DNA of 64,000 nucleotides from Kingdonia uniflora (GCA_014058105.1 JACGCM010002568.1:930001-994000); one strand, 5' to 3'. Counted from the stretch's first letter, positions 9,290 to 20,582 are shown. The notes: generated by a model not told the origin, from the sequence alone. Numbers and translations: made by a program.

Positions 9290-11000
9290 TTCTAATTCCT
9301 ACAAACCACTTCCAATAGCCCCAACCTATGCTCAACTTCCACCCATGTCGACAACTCTACCGACGGAGTTGCTGCCTAGTTAGCCCTTCTTACCCAGCAA
9401 TTTGCTCAGGCTGAGGAGTAACACCAAGCGCAATTGCATGAGGAGTGCGAAGAACACCGACAAGAGCTTGAAGCTGAACGACAGCGCCGTTTGGATGATG
9501 TTGATAGGCAATACCGTGCCATCAATGATTTGCGCAACATAGTTTGTGAGTTACAACGTCTACAGCTTCTAGACGCTCCTCTGCCATCTCGAGTACCCGT
9601 CCCGTCGCGCATATCTGCCCGCGCTAGACTGGGGCCCCTACCACATCTGGAAGTACCCCCAGTCCATCTTGGTGTCGAGGATGTTCCCCCTACTATCCCC
9701 CTACTGGCACCATCCATCATGGCATCCATCCCACGGAGGACTCCTCTGATTCCACCCTTTGCTCCAATAGACACCCCAAACGTCGCCCTACTCGAGAATA
9801 CCTCGGGGAGCGCAGCGCCGAGTACATACCAAACACACGGCCTTATCACCCTCGAACCCATCGATCCCCCCCTTATCCTGCCTTTCATGCATAGCAGGAC
9901 TTCGACTAAAAAATCTACCTTACCATCCGCGTCAGTACGAGTCCAACACCAAACTCATGGAGTTAGTTAAACAATCCCCTCTACCCCAAACTCCTCGCTA
10001 TCGAGGTGCCTCCAAATTTTTGAGCCCCCAAAATCAATAAATATTATAACACCGATCCTCAATCTCACATTCTCGAATTCCAAAATGCTCTAAGCCTTTA
10101 CTCCATGGCTGACCACCTGATGTGTTGACTTTTTCCCACCAGCCTCACAAATAGCCCTCTTTGTTGGTATCATAACATTTCCAATGGCTCAATTTAAAGT
10201 TTCAAGCAATTATCCAGCCTCTTCATTGCCTAATTTGCCTTCAACAAGGACTGTGAACTCTGAGTCGATACCCTCTTTAATTTCAAAAAATCCCCCAGTA
10301 AATCCAATGAGGCCTTCACCAAGAGGTTCCTTGACGAGTCGCGCAAAGTCAAAAACCTTGATTGCGTGAATGTCGTACTTGCGTATTCGAACGCTTTTCC
10401 AGATAACAGTCGTGTTAAAGAGTACCTGGTCCTCCACAAACCGCGAACCCTCGAGGAGATGCTCTCAAAAGTCAATGGGTATATCGACCTTGAGCGCCTC
10501 CGCAAATCAAATAAACAGGGGCAGGCTTTAGTAAAAAATTAGGGAATCCACTTTGTTTGGATTGTCCCGTTATAAAAAAATAGGTAAAAAAAAGAAGAAC
10601 TCTTTTTTATTGAAACGTATTCGTTTATTTTGATTTTATCATATTAATTTCTACTCTACCTTCCCGGGGTCGACCACCAATCCAAATAAAACTCGACAAG
10701 GAGACTGAGAACCACAAACGTCCCCACACTAACAATACTGCCAAAGCTCACAAAAAAACGACCGAAAACGGTCCACCCCAAACTTACTGCCCTTATCAGC
10801 AACCTTCTACCAAAGATCTAGGCAGGCCCCATATGGCGTATCCCTTTCCTCATCGATGTAAAACCAGGCGAACCTTATTGCGCCAACCACAAGTGTAACT
10901 ACCACCACACCAACAAATGCTTTGCCTTACAGCGTTCTCTCGAGATAATTTTCAAGGTGGGTCGTTTATATCAGTGCATTGCCGACCTTCCTATCTACAC
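9290..11000 (+). pseudogene. Tat-D gag
   Basis: The N-terminal part at 9434-9970 is open: a charged, probably coiled-coil stretch (EEHRQELEAERQRRLDDVDRQ) followed by a proline-rich linker. The capsid core lies at 10070-10540 with FNFKKS, EAFTKRFLDESRKV and VKEYLVLHKPRTLEEMLSKV, broken by stops such as TAG for CAG or TGG. A nucleocapsid knuckle PYCANHKCNYHHTNKCFAL is at about 10868-10933 (Cys-x3-His-x5-His-x4-Cys). A foreign AT-rich segment at 10538-10668 splits capsid from knuckle. Function in family: particle assembly and RNA packaging. Confidence 0.82.
10538..10668 (+). other. AT-rich segment foreign to gag, possibly plastid-derived
   Basis: About 130 bases between the capsid core and the nucleocapsid knuckle of D have no counterpart in the gag of F or A. 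They are rich in A and T runs, unlike the C-rich gag around them, and end in CTTCCCGGGG. The character resembles a plastid intergenic spacer, but I could not search for it. It is specific to this copy, so it probably arrived after D inserted or as filler during repair. Confidence 0.4.
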
Positions 11001-11173
11001 CGACGGGTCGACCTCAAAGCTCAACCACCCAAGGTGCCAACCCAGCTAAAGTACACATCTATCAAGTTCATTTCATCGAGGTAAATAATATCGATAGCGG
11101 CCGTTCCAAGAGCAAGCTCAAGCGTGTCAAAGAATGTTACAAACTCACTTACTAGGAGAAGCTACCCGCCCTC

Positions 11174-11596
11174 TTGCCAAAGTCAAGTCGATATCCTCGA
11201 CCAGAGGGTATCATATTTATTGACTGTGACACATCACACGCTCATTTTTCCCATTCTGACCCTTTAGTCATAATGATTAAAGTCGAACACCTCGTCCTCC
11301 ACACCATGCTTATCGATAAAGGAAGTGCAGTGGATGTACTTTTACTTCAAGTCGTCCAAGCCATGAACAAGACAGACCTCATCACAACCGCCAATGTCAA
11401 ACTAAAAGGTTTTAAAGGAGCTACCAAAGTTGTTGTTGGTCAAATCAGCCTTCCTATTACTACTGGCCCACTTACACTTCAAACCAGCTTCCTTGGGCGC
11501 GACTGGTTTTATACCATGCGTGCCATACCTTCGACTTATCATCAGACCCTTCATTTCAATACCCCCTGTGGAACGTGGAACTTAAAAGGTTATTAA
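11174..11596 (+). pseudogene. Tat-D aspartic protease
   Basis: Open for 140 codons, the best preserved protease-length reading in D. It contains GIIFIDCDTSHAHF, LVLHTMLID, the hydrophobic LTLQTSFLGRDWF and HFNTPCGTWNLKG blocks shared with A and F. The active-site triplet that is DTG in F reads Asp-Lys-Gly here (11315-11323), so the conserved Thr is lost and activity is doubtful. It would release gag and pol products. The gag-to-protease spacing is filled by the AEVH...NNIDSG region at 11040-11170. Confidence 0.82.
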
Positions 11597-11599
11597 CAT

Positions 11600-12625
11600 C
11601 TCGCCTATTTATATGAGCATTCGGAGATCGATCAAACCCGTAAACTCGTCAAACTACCATAGCAATCACTGTCTCCCTCTATCCCTGTACCTTTGGCACC
11701 TGCCATCTCACCCATCAAACCCATTGTCTATATTGAACTCGACGGTCCTGGTCGAGGTACATTTATGGGATCCTTTCAAGATGAGGTCGAGCACCTCGAA
11801 CTCACAAGCTTTCTTCGAACAAACAACGACTTCTTTGCATGGACGTTTCAGGAGATGCCCGGTGTCGACCCCAGTTTAGCATGTCACCACCTCGACCTCA
11901 TCCCCCATTCCGCAGTAATAAAATAGAGGAAGCTTACCTTAGCCCCGCGACTTTGAGAAGCTGTCAACCTCGAGGTCGACAAACTCATAGCCGTGGGTTT
12001 CATCAAAGAAGTCAAGTATGCTGATTGGATATCTAATATTGATGTAGTTCCTAAAAAGAATGGCAAGATCAGAATATGCGTCGACTTTATAGACCTCAAC
12101 AAACACACACCGAAGGACAGCTTCCCCCTCCCGATCATTTCAGTACTCCTCGATGCCAGTGACATGAGCGCCTATCGATGATGGATGCGGCTTCAGGTTA
12201 TAATCAAGTACCCATCCTTCCCGAGAATCAACTTAAAACTTATTTTATTGCTGAACAAGGCCTTTACTGTTTAAATGTCATTCCCTTCGGCCTCAAAAAT
12301 GCGGGTGCCACCTACCAACGCCTGGTTACAACCATTTTCAAACCCTTGCTTGGGATGTTGGTCAAAGTTTACATCGACGACATGTTATGCAAGAGCCTCC
12401 AAAAACAAACCTATATCCAAGACCTAACCGAAGTCTTTTCAATACTTCGAACATACAACATGAAGCTTAACCTAGACAAATGCCAGCTTGGTGTCTCATC
12501 TGGCAAATTTTTGGGCCACCTTATCAGCAAACGAGGTATCGAGATCGACCCAACTCATATCAAGCCCTCATCGATATGCCTTCCCCCCGAACCAAAAGAG
12601 AATCCCAAAAGGTGGCTGGTGAGAT
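11600..12625 (+). pseudogene. Tat-D reverse transcriptase with upstream linker
   Basis: The linker 11693-11926 reads VYIELDGPGRGTFMGSF and FAWTFQEMPGVDPS, typical before Ty3/gypsy reverse transcriptase. Finger and palm: KYADWISNIDVVPKKNGKIR (11993-12181), then, after a frameshift at 12178 that replaces the ATAGHERLS block, ASGYNQVPILPENQLKT, GLKNAGATYQRL and the catalytic YIDD (12370-12381). KFLGHLISKRGIEIDP ends the domain at 12555. The catalytic aspartates are kept, but the frame is broken at the linker stop (11923) and at 12178. Confidence 0.88.
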
Positions 12626-13640
12626 AGCGGCCCTCAACCATTTCATTTCCAAATCTTCAGACCGCTGTGCTTGGCTCTTCTCTCTCTTACGCGACCAAGA
12701 CATCCACAAGGCTAAAAAGAAAAATAACCCTGAGATCAATTGGACGCCCAACTGTGAGCAGGCCTTCCTCGAGCTTAAAGCATACCTTGGTCGACCACCC
12801 ATCATCAGCACCCCTGTCAAAGGCAAAACGTTTTCTTTATACCTCGCAGTCACTGATACTTCTATCAGCCCAGTCCTCATTCGACTCGAATTAAACATTG
12901 AGAAACCCGTATATTTTATCAGCAAACCTCTGACACCTGCAGAGACTCGTTACACAAAACTTGAGCGTTTGCTCCTCACCCTCGTCTGCACTTCCCAAAA
13001 ACTTAAACCATATTTACAAGCTCAACCTATCCGTGTTATAACAAGTTATCCCCTTCACGAAGTTCTTAGCAAGAAAGAAAAATCCATACGAGTATAACAA
13101 TGGTCCATTTATCTGGGGGGGAACAAGATATCAAATTTTAGAAACAAGTATCCCAAAAAGGCCAAGCAGTCGCCGATTTCCTTGTTGACTTCCTGGTCGA
13201 AGATGTTAATTGGGAGGAACATGAAGATGACCTACCAGAAAACTAGCCCGAACTAACAGGCCCATGGAACCCCAACGCAGGCTGTCGTCTCTTCACAGAC
13301 GGATCCACAGGACCTAACGGTTTGGGGATCGGTATCGTCCTGGTCACACCCACCAATGATCAAAATGAAAAGCAGTTAAGTTAAACTTTGAATGCTCCAG
13401 CAACGAGGCTGAGTATGAAGCCTTGATCTATGGCCTCGACCACGCACTCGACCTTGATGTCCCTAAGCTTACAGTTTTCGCAGATTCCCAACTTGTCCAG
13501 AGACAATACTCAGGTAAAAATTAAGCCAACGGTCGCATGGCCAAATATGCTGCTCTCGTCCGCCAGCGCATGGACTGTTTCCCTAAAAAATTTTTATTAC
13601 TTACTATCCCATTGGCAAAAATAGACACGCAGATGCCCTC
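12626..13640 (+). pseudogene. Tat-D RNase H region: degenerate first domain plus second RNase H
   Basis: First domain 12640-13100: connection helix (NHFISKSSDRCAWLFSLL), NCEQAFLELKAYLG, then LYLAVTDTSISPVLIR where active RNase H would have an acidic D-A-S start. YFISKPLTPAETRYTKLE and VITSYPLHEVL follow. Second domain about 13290-13640: LFTDGSTGPNGLGIGIVLVTP (frames joined by eye over a shift near 13370), NEAEYEALI, ADSQL, and HADAL near 13625. The doubling, with loss of catalysis in the first copy, is the known Tat arrangement. Stops at 13097 and frameshifts inactivate it. Confidence 0.8.
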
Positions 13641-14790
13641 TCCTACATAGCAGCTATGTTAGGCCAGTCCGAATCCCGAACTTCTCATATCGAAGTACTC
13701 AAACGCCCAAGTATCGACCAAATGGAAGTCAATGCCATCAATACTGAGGGCGAGAGTCTGGCGAACACAATTTCTCGATTACTTCAACAACGTTATCCTT
13801 CCAGATGGTCCCAAAGCTAAACAGTCATTATTAGAAAACTGTCACAGATACACCATCCTCAAATGCGAGTTACATAGCAAATTCCCAAATGGCGTCCTCC
13901 TTCGATGTATTTCTCAAAATTAAGCCTCTTCAATTCTTGTCGGACTCCACAAAGGTACCTCTCAAGGTTTATTCTGGCCTAATATGAAGAAGCAAGCCGA
14001 AGAGTATGCTAAACACTGTGACAAATGTCAGCGCCATGCCCACGACATCTATTACCCCTAACAAGATCTCCACTATAGCCAAGTCTCTTGGCCATTCAAA
14101 TGATGGGCCATCAATCTTGTGGGTCCTTTTACCAAATGGGTCGAAGCCATGCCTTTGCGTCGAACTAGAGAAGAAGAAATTATCAAATTCCTATGGGAGA
14201 ACATTATTACACGCTTCGGGTTCCCTCATATGATTTGATGTGACAATGGTCCATAATTCATCAGGAACAAAGTCAGAAATTTTCTCAAGAAGTACATCAT
14301 CATCCTCTCCCCCTCAATACCTTACAATCCTCAGGGGAATGGCCAGTTCGAAGCAATCATTAAAACAATTGTCGACAGTCTCAAGAAGCGTGTCAATGTA
14401 AAGAAAGGACGATGGGTTTAGGAATTACAACATATCCTCTGGGCTTACCGAATAATACCAAGAAAAGCGACCGGATGCACCACTTTTCTCCTAGCCTATG
14501 CTACTGAAGCAGTGCTTCCTACTCAATTCGAAGCACCCTCACGATATCCCAACCTCCCAGACGAAGATAATGAGTTCAAACTCGGGTGCAATATGCTATG
14601 GATTGACGAAACCAGAGACCGAGCCATCGCCAACCTCGGCCATTACCATCTATCCCTTTAAAAGTCATATAACATCGAGTTCGGCCATGAAGTTTTAACA
14701 TTAAAGATCTTGTACTACAACGGGTCACCCAATCATCAAAGCCTCAAAATGCTGGCAAGCTAGCCGAATCCGAGGATGGACCTTATGTCA
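13640..14790 (+). pseudogene. Tat-D integrase
   Basis: N-terminal linker at 13732-13923 (FLDYFNNVILPDGPKAKQ, ENCHRYTI, PNGVLLRCIS). The zinc domain has KHCDKCQRH, but the HAAGHSM block carrying the first His is missing, a deletion of about 45 bases compared with F. Catalytic core: WAINLVGPF (first Asp now Asn), CDNGP with a preceding stop, and QFEAIIKTIVDSLKK with the Glu. The C-terminal part GRWV-ELQHILWAYR, LLAYATEAVLPTQFE, DEDNEFKLGCN reaches about 14790. Several TAG stops replace CAG or TGG. Confidence 0.82.
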
Positions 14791-14985
14791 TTTACGATAA
14801 AACCGACAAGGGTTCATATTACCTGATGATAGAAGATGAAGAGCCTCTACCAAATCCATAGAACACAATACAGTTAGTGTCATACAACTGGCCATGGCCT
14901 TTACCTTGTTCCACTGATGTAAACATATTATAATCAATGGACATCTTTTTCCTTTCAACTTCGTCTCCCATTTTCCAGTGAAATT

Positions 14986-15420
14986 CTTGGTTTACCCTAA
15001 GTTTCATGTCAACCCTTCGACCCGACTGATACTTGAAGCGACCTAAAAATTTTTCAAGTCTCCAAAATTTGAGCAAACTCGAAGGGTGTAAATGGTCGAG
15101 AGACCGGATCCTCGAGAATATATTGGGGGCGGCTACATTCTACTTCGATCAGGCTCAGGCCTTCGAAGTCCAGTGAATTTCTTGGTTTACCCTAAGTATC
15201 ATGTCAACCCTTCAACTCGACTAATACTTGGGGGGGACCTTAAAAAATTTCAAGTCACCAAACTTCGAGCAAACTCGAGGGGCATGAATGGTCGAGAGAC
15301 CGGACCCTTGAGAATGCATCGGGGGAGACCACGTTCTACTTCGATCAAGCTCAGGCCTTCAAAGTTCAGTAAATTTCTTGGTACCACCCAAGTGCCACAT
15401 CCATTTCTCGACTGACACTC
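14986..15420 (+). repeat. Tandem repeat of about 195 bp downstream of the Tat-D integrase
   Basis: Two full units and a partial third start at CTTGGTTTACCCTAAG (14986), the same at 15181, and CTTGGTACCACCCAAG (15377). Each unit carries TGATACTTG or TAATACTTGGG, a short GAGCAAACTCGA(A/G)GGG motif and GTCGAGAGACCGGA. Related repeats sit at the same place in A, B and F, so this is a feature of the family rather than a local accident. Confidence 0.85.
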
Positions 15421-15712
15421 CGGGAACCATCTCGAAGCTCTTTAAGGTTCGATAATTCTACAAGCATGTTATACTTACAACATATGCAGATACAAGTATG
15501 CAAGAATACCAACAACTCTACTACATGCAAGACGTTTTAGTATAACATATATTAGCGAATCAAGTTCATCACAAATCAAGTTCAGCATACATCAGCAAAT
15601 TCAATTAATCACAAGTTTACAACACAAGTACCAAGCAAGCTCAACATTGTTCAAATATTTCAACACAATAGAAAGATCATAAAAAATATATTGGCCCGCC
15701 CAGCAAAGTACT
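15421..15712. other. Spacer between tandem repeat and aORF2 of Tat-D
   Basis: AT-rich, with TCA-AATTCA-type short repeats around 15550-15600. I see no gene or RNA in it. It would be the 3' flank of the antisense aORF2 transcript and also the 3' untranslated part of the sense genomic RNA. Confidence 0.5.
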
Positions 15713-17858
15713 TCATATAGGTGTGGCCACATCATCTTCCTTGTCCGGTTCTTCAAAACCAGCACTTCCAGTACCCTCAGCAGAAGGGTTCGACTCAGCA
15801 GTCGCAGCCACAGTAGCAGCTTCCTCAACTGCAAGATTCTCTACGCCACTACCCACACCTATACCAGCAACATCTACTTCTACCCCCTCTGCCTAAACAA
15901 CATCTTCAACAATAGGATTATTGGTTGTGGGAAAGCATTCTAAAGTTTCAGGATCATACCTCAAATCTGCTATGAACATCTTCAGCCTGACAGTGACTGC
16001 AAATTCATCATCGAACGGCCCTTGGAACGTCTCCCTCTACTCTGTAATAACCCTATCCTTCTCAGCCAGCTTCGACCCCGGCACCTGCAAATGATTGTAA
16101 CGCTGGGCTTCGAGTCCCCTCTCGCATTCACCCCTGACAGTCCCTTGCTCTCGCTTCAAAATGTTAATCTCAAAAACCAGCGACGATTCGGTCCCTCGAG
16201 CGACCTCCATATTTTCAAGTTCCCGTTTTAACTGCCGCGGTATTACCTTTTGGGCCTTGATAAAAGCCTGCGACTAAGCATCTATCTGCTAGAATAATCA
16301 AGCCATCAATATCTCTCGAAGTATGATGCACTTAAGCAAAATTTTAAAATTTCAAAAATCAAAATAGTTACCTGATGCATCATCTTATTCATCCACCACC
16401 CAGCTTTGTCGGGGATAGTGCCACAGAGTTTTGCCATCGATGCAGCCATGGCTTGAGCCTGATCCTCAAGCTCGGCCTCCATCAGTTCTTTGTCCACATC
16501 CTCTATATCATCCTCCCCTAATACTCTACGCCTCTTCCGCTGAGGTCCCTTTGAGTATTGTACCTTTGGAGATTCGGGAAAGACATTCCCCTTCCCTTTA
16601 TCAGTCAGCATTAATGTCTGTTTTGACGCCTGCCTCGAGGCATCACGGGCTACTTCGTACACTGGTCCTGCCTGCTTCTATACCTGTTGCCCCTTGGGAA
16701 CATAACTAACCTTCCTCGCCAACTTCACCTTCTCCATTCCTTTGACCCCTCTCAATGAAACTTCCCCCCCCCCTCTTCTTTGATGGCTTCAGCGTAACGA
16801 CAATGTTTTGAAGTAGGGAATCTGTCCTCTTCTGCCTCTTCCTCTTAATACACAGTTTCCTAACAATACAGTTTACCCACTCCTCGTCCGCGGTGATCAG
16901 CTCATCAATATAATTCCTCAGGTTTGTCAGAGCTCGGTTCTTTGGTGCTGTAGAACAAACAAAACATGGTTATCAGTCTATTTGATCAATATGTCAAAAA
17001 ATCTTCAACCATCAATTTACCTGGATTATAAAGATTATATTGTAACTGATAAGGGTCCTCCCTTTCGGCATTCTCAAAATTACCCTGGACAACTACAAAG
17101 TCTTTGTTTCACCCTCGACCCGTTGAGCACAATTCAAAGAACCAAGGCTTATCTGTGTGACATTGGATATGGTATGTTCCCACCTTCTGGTTAGCTTTTC
17201 TTGAGTAGAATGATGCAATATCATACCACTTGATCAAACCCCTCCCTTCACGCCTCAGTTCAACATTCATTCCCTCATCCACCCTCATCATTTCATAAAA
17301 ATTTCTATTCATCTGGCCTGGGGCAACCTCCCAGAAGTTCAACACCTCCATCACCAGCCTTCGAAGGGGCATCTGCATCCCCAGCCAAATCTGTCCCCTG
17401 AATGCCATAAAACCCTCTCAAGGTTAAGACTTGAAGGTATACCCAGATCCTATTGCATATAATACCACCCCAACCTTTGACAACTCCAGTTTAGCCGCAA
17501 ATCGATCATATTTCTACTTCTCTTTAGCTGAGACCAACCCCGCAGCTTCCCTCGAATCAGTCAAACTCTCAATATCACCACTTTGCTCCTCCTCTTCCCT
17601 TTTATCCCCTAAAGGCTCGATACTACCTTTGGGCCCTCTTCCCTATCCTCCCTCCATCACCCCATCCCTTTCCTCGGTCACTCGAGCCATTCTAGGGCTC
17701 TTACTCAAAGCCGCCACTTTAGGTACCACCACGGTTTCTATTTCTAACTCCTCCAAGTCGTTGCTCTCATCCATGGGAGTACGACCAGACATACTCAGTT
17801 CATTTGCTTCGATCTCCTCGTCTAATAACCTCAGCCTCGAAGATCGACAGGTACGCAT
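15713..17858 (-). pseudogene. aORF2 of Tat-D: intron-containing antisense gene
   Basis: Reads opposite to pol. Start at 17858 (MRTCRSSRLRLLDEEIEANE), then an acidic/Ser-rich stretch, RFAAKLELSKVG, FRGQIWLGMQMPLRRL, EVLNFWEVAPGQMN, NFYEMMRVDEGMNVELRREG, SFYSRKANQKVGTYHI and PWFFELCSTGRG. An intron at 16948-17020 (73 bp, GTAAAT...CTACAG, phase 1) joins NLYNP to APKNRALTNLRNYIDEL; then DSLLQNI, a basic RKRRRVLGEDD block, a likely intron beginning at 16371 (CAG-GTAACT), a helical part, and the end RYDPETLE...DDVATPI at 15713. No known domain is recognised. Stops exist (near 17405, 17455). The F copy shows the same exons. Confidence 0.7.
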
Positions 17859-18989
17859 CTTACTCTACAGATGAAGAGGCATGCAATCAGATCGATATAT
17901 TCAACTATTACGTGTCAATAAATTATTTTCCCCTACCCTCTCCAACCCATACTATTATAGTCGAATGTTCAACTCCAATCCCTGTCACATCGTCAATACC
18001 CTCAGAACCCCAAAAGGCTTGACCCACAGATACATGGCTTTCCCCCTCGGTCATATCATCACAACTATAAACCCTTGCAGCCTCTACCCTAATATGTACT
18101 CCACATATAGAAATAGAAGACGAAGCAGCAAGACAGAAATAAGACAACATGCCTGTTTGAGTAGAGTACTCTTCTTTACTCGTCGCAAATCAGATCATCC
18201 CATAGCAACGACCAACCTCTATGAAACAATGGCGTATGTTCTCCTCCTCTAACTCTCTATTTTTTCTATAAATGGGTAACCGGGAACAGTAACCATGTTC
18301 TTACCATCATATATACCTACTCAAAATTACAAAAAACTCCCTCGATTTCCAAAACCGCTATCATTTCTACTGCCCCTTCTTTTCGGCTGAGATGTATGTT
18401 ATCGACTTTACCCTCCTTTACCCCTACGTGCGCATCTCACGCTCACATTCGTATAATTTTTTATATAAACCAAGTTAAACCTTTTGATCACCACTCGAAG
18501 CTGTCAAATCAAATCCTTACATCAAATTAACCTTTTCCGTAATCTAAGGAAACATCATGATGCCTGCAGGACACTCTGCCCTAGGCTCAGTACAGTTTCT
18601 GACATACCGGTTGTTTGGACTGTCAATTCTGACAGTCGAAGCCCACCTACCTAAGAAGTACCTTCTTCCCATCTGCGAATAATCGTCTATATTATGTCTC
18701 GAACATTTGTCCACAGATAACCTAATATTTGATTTCAAAATGTGCCAGTCATTCAATTTCTTTTATATTCGACATTCGACAAGTTATTTTCGCACCTAAA
18801 TTACCTTCGAGTATTATGATGGTCTTACTTATACACAGAAAATTCAGTATTTTACTTCGACAGTTATCTTATAGATTTTTTATTTCATTTGGGCAGACGC
18901 CCTTACACCGAAACATAGAAGAAAACCATTAACATCAACAAAAAAAAACTACAAACAATCCTACCTACTATCCTACACCAGTACTTTTA
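17859..18989 (-). other. Upstream region of aORF2 in Tat-D
   Basis: No gene recognised. On the minus strand a TTTATAGA box (about 18265-18272) is followed by a purine-rich leader (AATAGAGAGTTAGAGGAGG). This is the same order as TATA plus GA-rich leader upstream of aORF2 in F, B and A. A splice acceptor before the 17858 ATG is less clear than in F. The rest is unique AT-rich spacer. Confidence 0.4.
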
Positions 18990-19344
18990 CCACATTGAAG
19001 AAGACCCTATTTATAGATGGGAAACTTCTTCAAGAGCCTAACCTCAGCATCTTCCTTGTCCACCACCTCCTCGGCTAGCGACTCCAAGAGGACAAACCGA
19101 TCCCTGGGGAGTGGCCCCATCATTTGAAGTACCCTCCACTAGTACGCATGCGACATCCCACTAATGGGTTTCCCTGGCTCCAGTTCAGACAAATCCGGCA
19201 TAACCCAATCCAGGCCTCGATCACCAAAAACCTCTGCTTCAGCTCGAGGGCCTTCTCCCGTATACGAAGGTCCCTTGCCGCCACTCATTTCTGGTACTTG
19301 GTGTCAGGAGTGTTTGCGCTGCTTTAGGGTGAAGATGAAGACAT
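18990..19344 (-). pseudogene. Second copy of aORF1 in Tat-D
   Basis: ATG at 19344. The reading MSSSSP-SSANTPDTKYQK, then AARDLRIREKALELKQRF, FGDRGLDWVMPDLSELEPGKPISG, SHAY-WRVLQMMG and LLESLAEEVVDKEDAE parallels the first copy at 19980-20327 block by block. It is broken by stops near residues 7 and 19 and a frameshift near 19255. A TATAAGTA box lies about 50 bases upstream (minus, 19393-19400), so the promoter seems to have been duplicated with the ORF. A, B and F show only one copy. Confidence 0.65.
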
Positions 19345-19392
19345 GATTACTCAAAGAAAGTGTAGACGTCTAAAGTTCCCCCAAAGCACCTT

Positions 19393-19400
19393 ACTTATAC
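19393..19400 (-). promoter_or_regulatory. TATA-like box of the second aORF1 copy in Tat-D
   Basis: Minus-strand GGTATAAGTAAGG, about 50 bases before the ATG at 19344. Same arrangement as the other aORF1 boxes, slightly closer. Confidence 0.45.
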
Positions 19401-19979
19401 CTGAAGACAGGTGCATTTAATCCTTCGTTATTCAGAACCCGCATTTATCACAGTCTTAAAAGTTTCTCTCGAAATCTCAACAGTCAAACCTTTTCAACTT
19501 CCCAGCCTCGACCATTTTATCAGCATGCACATTCAACACCTATTTCTGAGGTCTTACAGTCGACACATCCCTAGTCTTGAACCCTCGACCCCACAATGTC
19601 TTCTTCCACAACTCTTTCAATATATACATCAAGCTTCAAGCTTCGAGATTCTAGATTCAATTATTTATTTCAGGTCGAATATTAACCAATGTCTTCAATA
19701 ACTATAATAATTCGAAGTACTTTTCCCCTCGAAGATTACTATTTCTACCATTTACCATTCATTCGAAAGTGAATGTTTGATACCGCACTAGCAGTCTATT
19801 CGCCTACCACCATACTTATCATATGCAAAACACATTATTCCATTAAATTATATTTTAATTTCATTACTTCATTCATACAAAAGAAGCGAGAAGGACAGAA
19901 GAGAAAAATAGACAGAATTTAACAAAAACAAAACAGAAAAACTTTGAATACAGTCATACAAAACAAAACCCACACCACC

Positions 19980-20327
19980 TTAAGAAGAACTCGCTCTATT
20001 TTCAGACAGACCAGTTCCTCCCGCCGAACCCAGCTCATCCTCCAATAACTGATCCTCTTCCTACATAATACGCTCGGCCAAACCAGACAGAAGGAGGTAG
20101 CGTTCTTCGATAGCTATAAACCTCCACTTTATCATCCCCCACAAGTACGTATAGGAGTGCCCGTTGATCGACTCCCCAGGTTCCACCTTCACCAGGCTTG
20201 GCAAGTCCCAGTCGAGTTCCTTATCACCAAAGAACTTCAGCTTTAGTTCAGCCATTTTCCGTCCTATTCGACGTTCTCTAGAAAATCCTATCCTTCTCTG
20301 ATAATGCGTGTTGGGAGTGGTGTCCAT
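19980..20327 (-). pseudogene. aORF1 of Tat-D, copy nearest the 3' LTR
   Basis: Reads MDTTPNTHYQRRIGFSRERR, then RKMAELKLKFFGDKELDWDLP, a KVEPGESINGHSYTYLWGMIKW stretch, LLLSGLAERIM, then one TAG (20059-20061) and an acidic tail EEDQLLEDELGSAGG to a TAA at 19980-19982: 115 residues. Predicted as small, helical and soluble, without signal peptide or membrane segment; no family is recognised. The N-terminus is near-identical to the F copy (MDTTPNTRYQKRMGFARDRR). Opposite in strand to the D pol and 255 bases inside the 3' LTR. Only one stop makes it one of the best preserved readings here. Confidence 0.75.
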
Positions 20328-20397
20328 GTTGTTTTCCTAAAATACAGAGGAAGGGAGTGAAGACGAAGAGCATACAGTGTTACCCCCTCCCAAGCCA

Positions 20398-20405
20398 TAT
20401 TTATA
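20398..20405 (-). promoter_or_regulatory. TATA box of aORF1 in Tat-D
   Basis: Minus-strand GGTATAAATATGGC, about 75 bases upstream of the ATG at 20327 and about 180 bases inside the 3' LTR. The consensus box in this position recurs in B (6161), F (35085) and A (60751). Confidence 0.6.
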
Positions 20406-20567
20406 CCTTTATTAATATCATTTATTACTCCGTAATTACCATAAGTTAGTAATTACCCTCCTTTCTTACCTACCTCGGAAACCCAATATGTATCAGCTAA
20501 CCATTCGAATTCTAACAACCAACAGTTTTTTCAATAAACGCCTCTACACCTATTTTCGAGACCCTTG

Positions 20568-20582
20568 CTGAGAGGGGGCGAA
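20568..20582 (+). other. Polypurine tract of Tat-D
   Basis: CTGAGAGGGGGCGAA immediately before the 3' LTR; same pattern as in A, B and F. It would prime plus-strand DNA synthesis. Confidence 0.85.

Noticed and set aside
9406..9888. 160-codon open frame on the minus strand opposite the D gag
   Set aside because: Arg/Ser/Gly-rich composition is that of a shadow frame of GC-rich gag; no counterpart is kept in F or A.
14986..15420. Tandem units as a CRISPR array or centromeric satellite array
   Set aside because: Units of 195 bp with only about two copies, no unique spacers, and tied to the 3' region of each Tat element.
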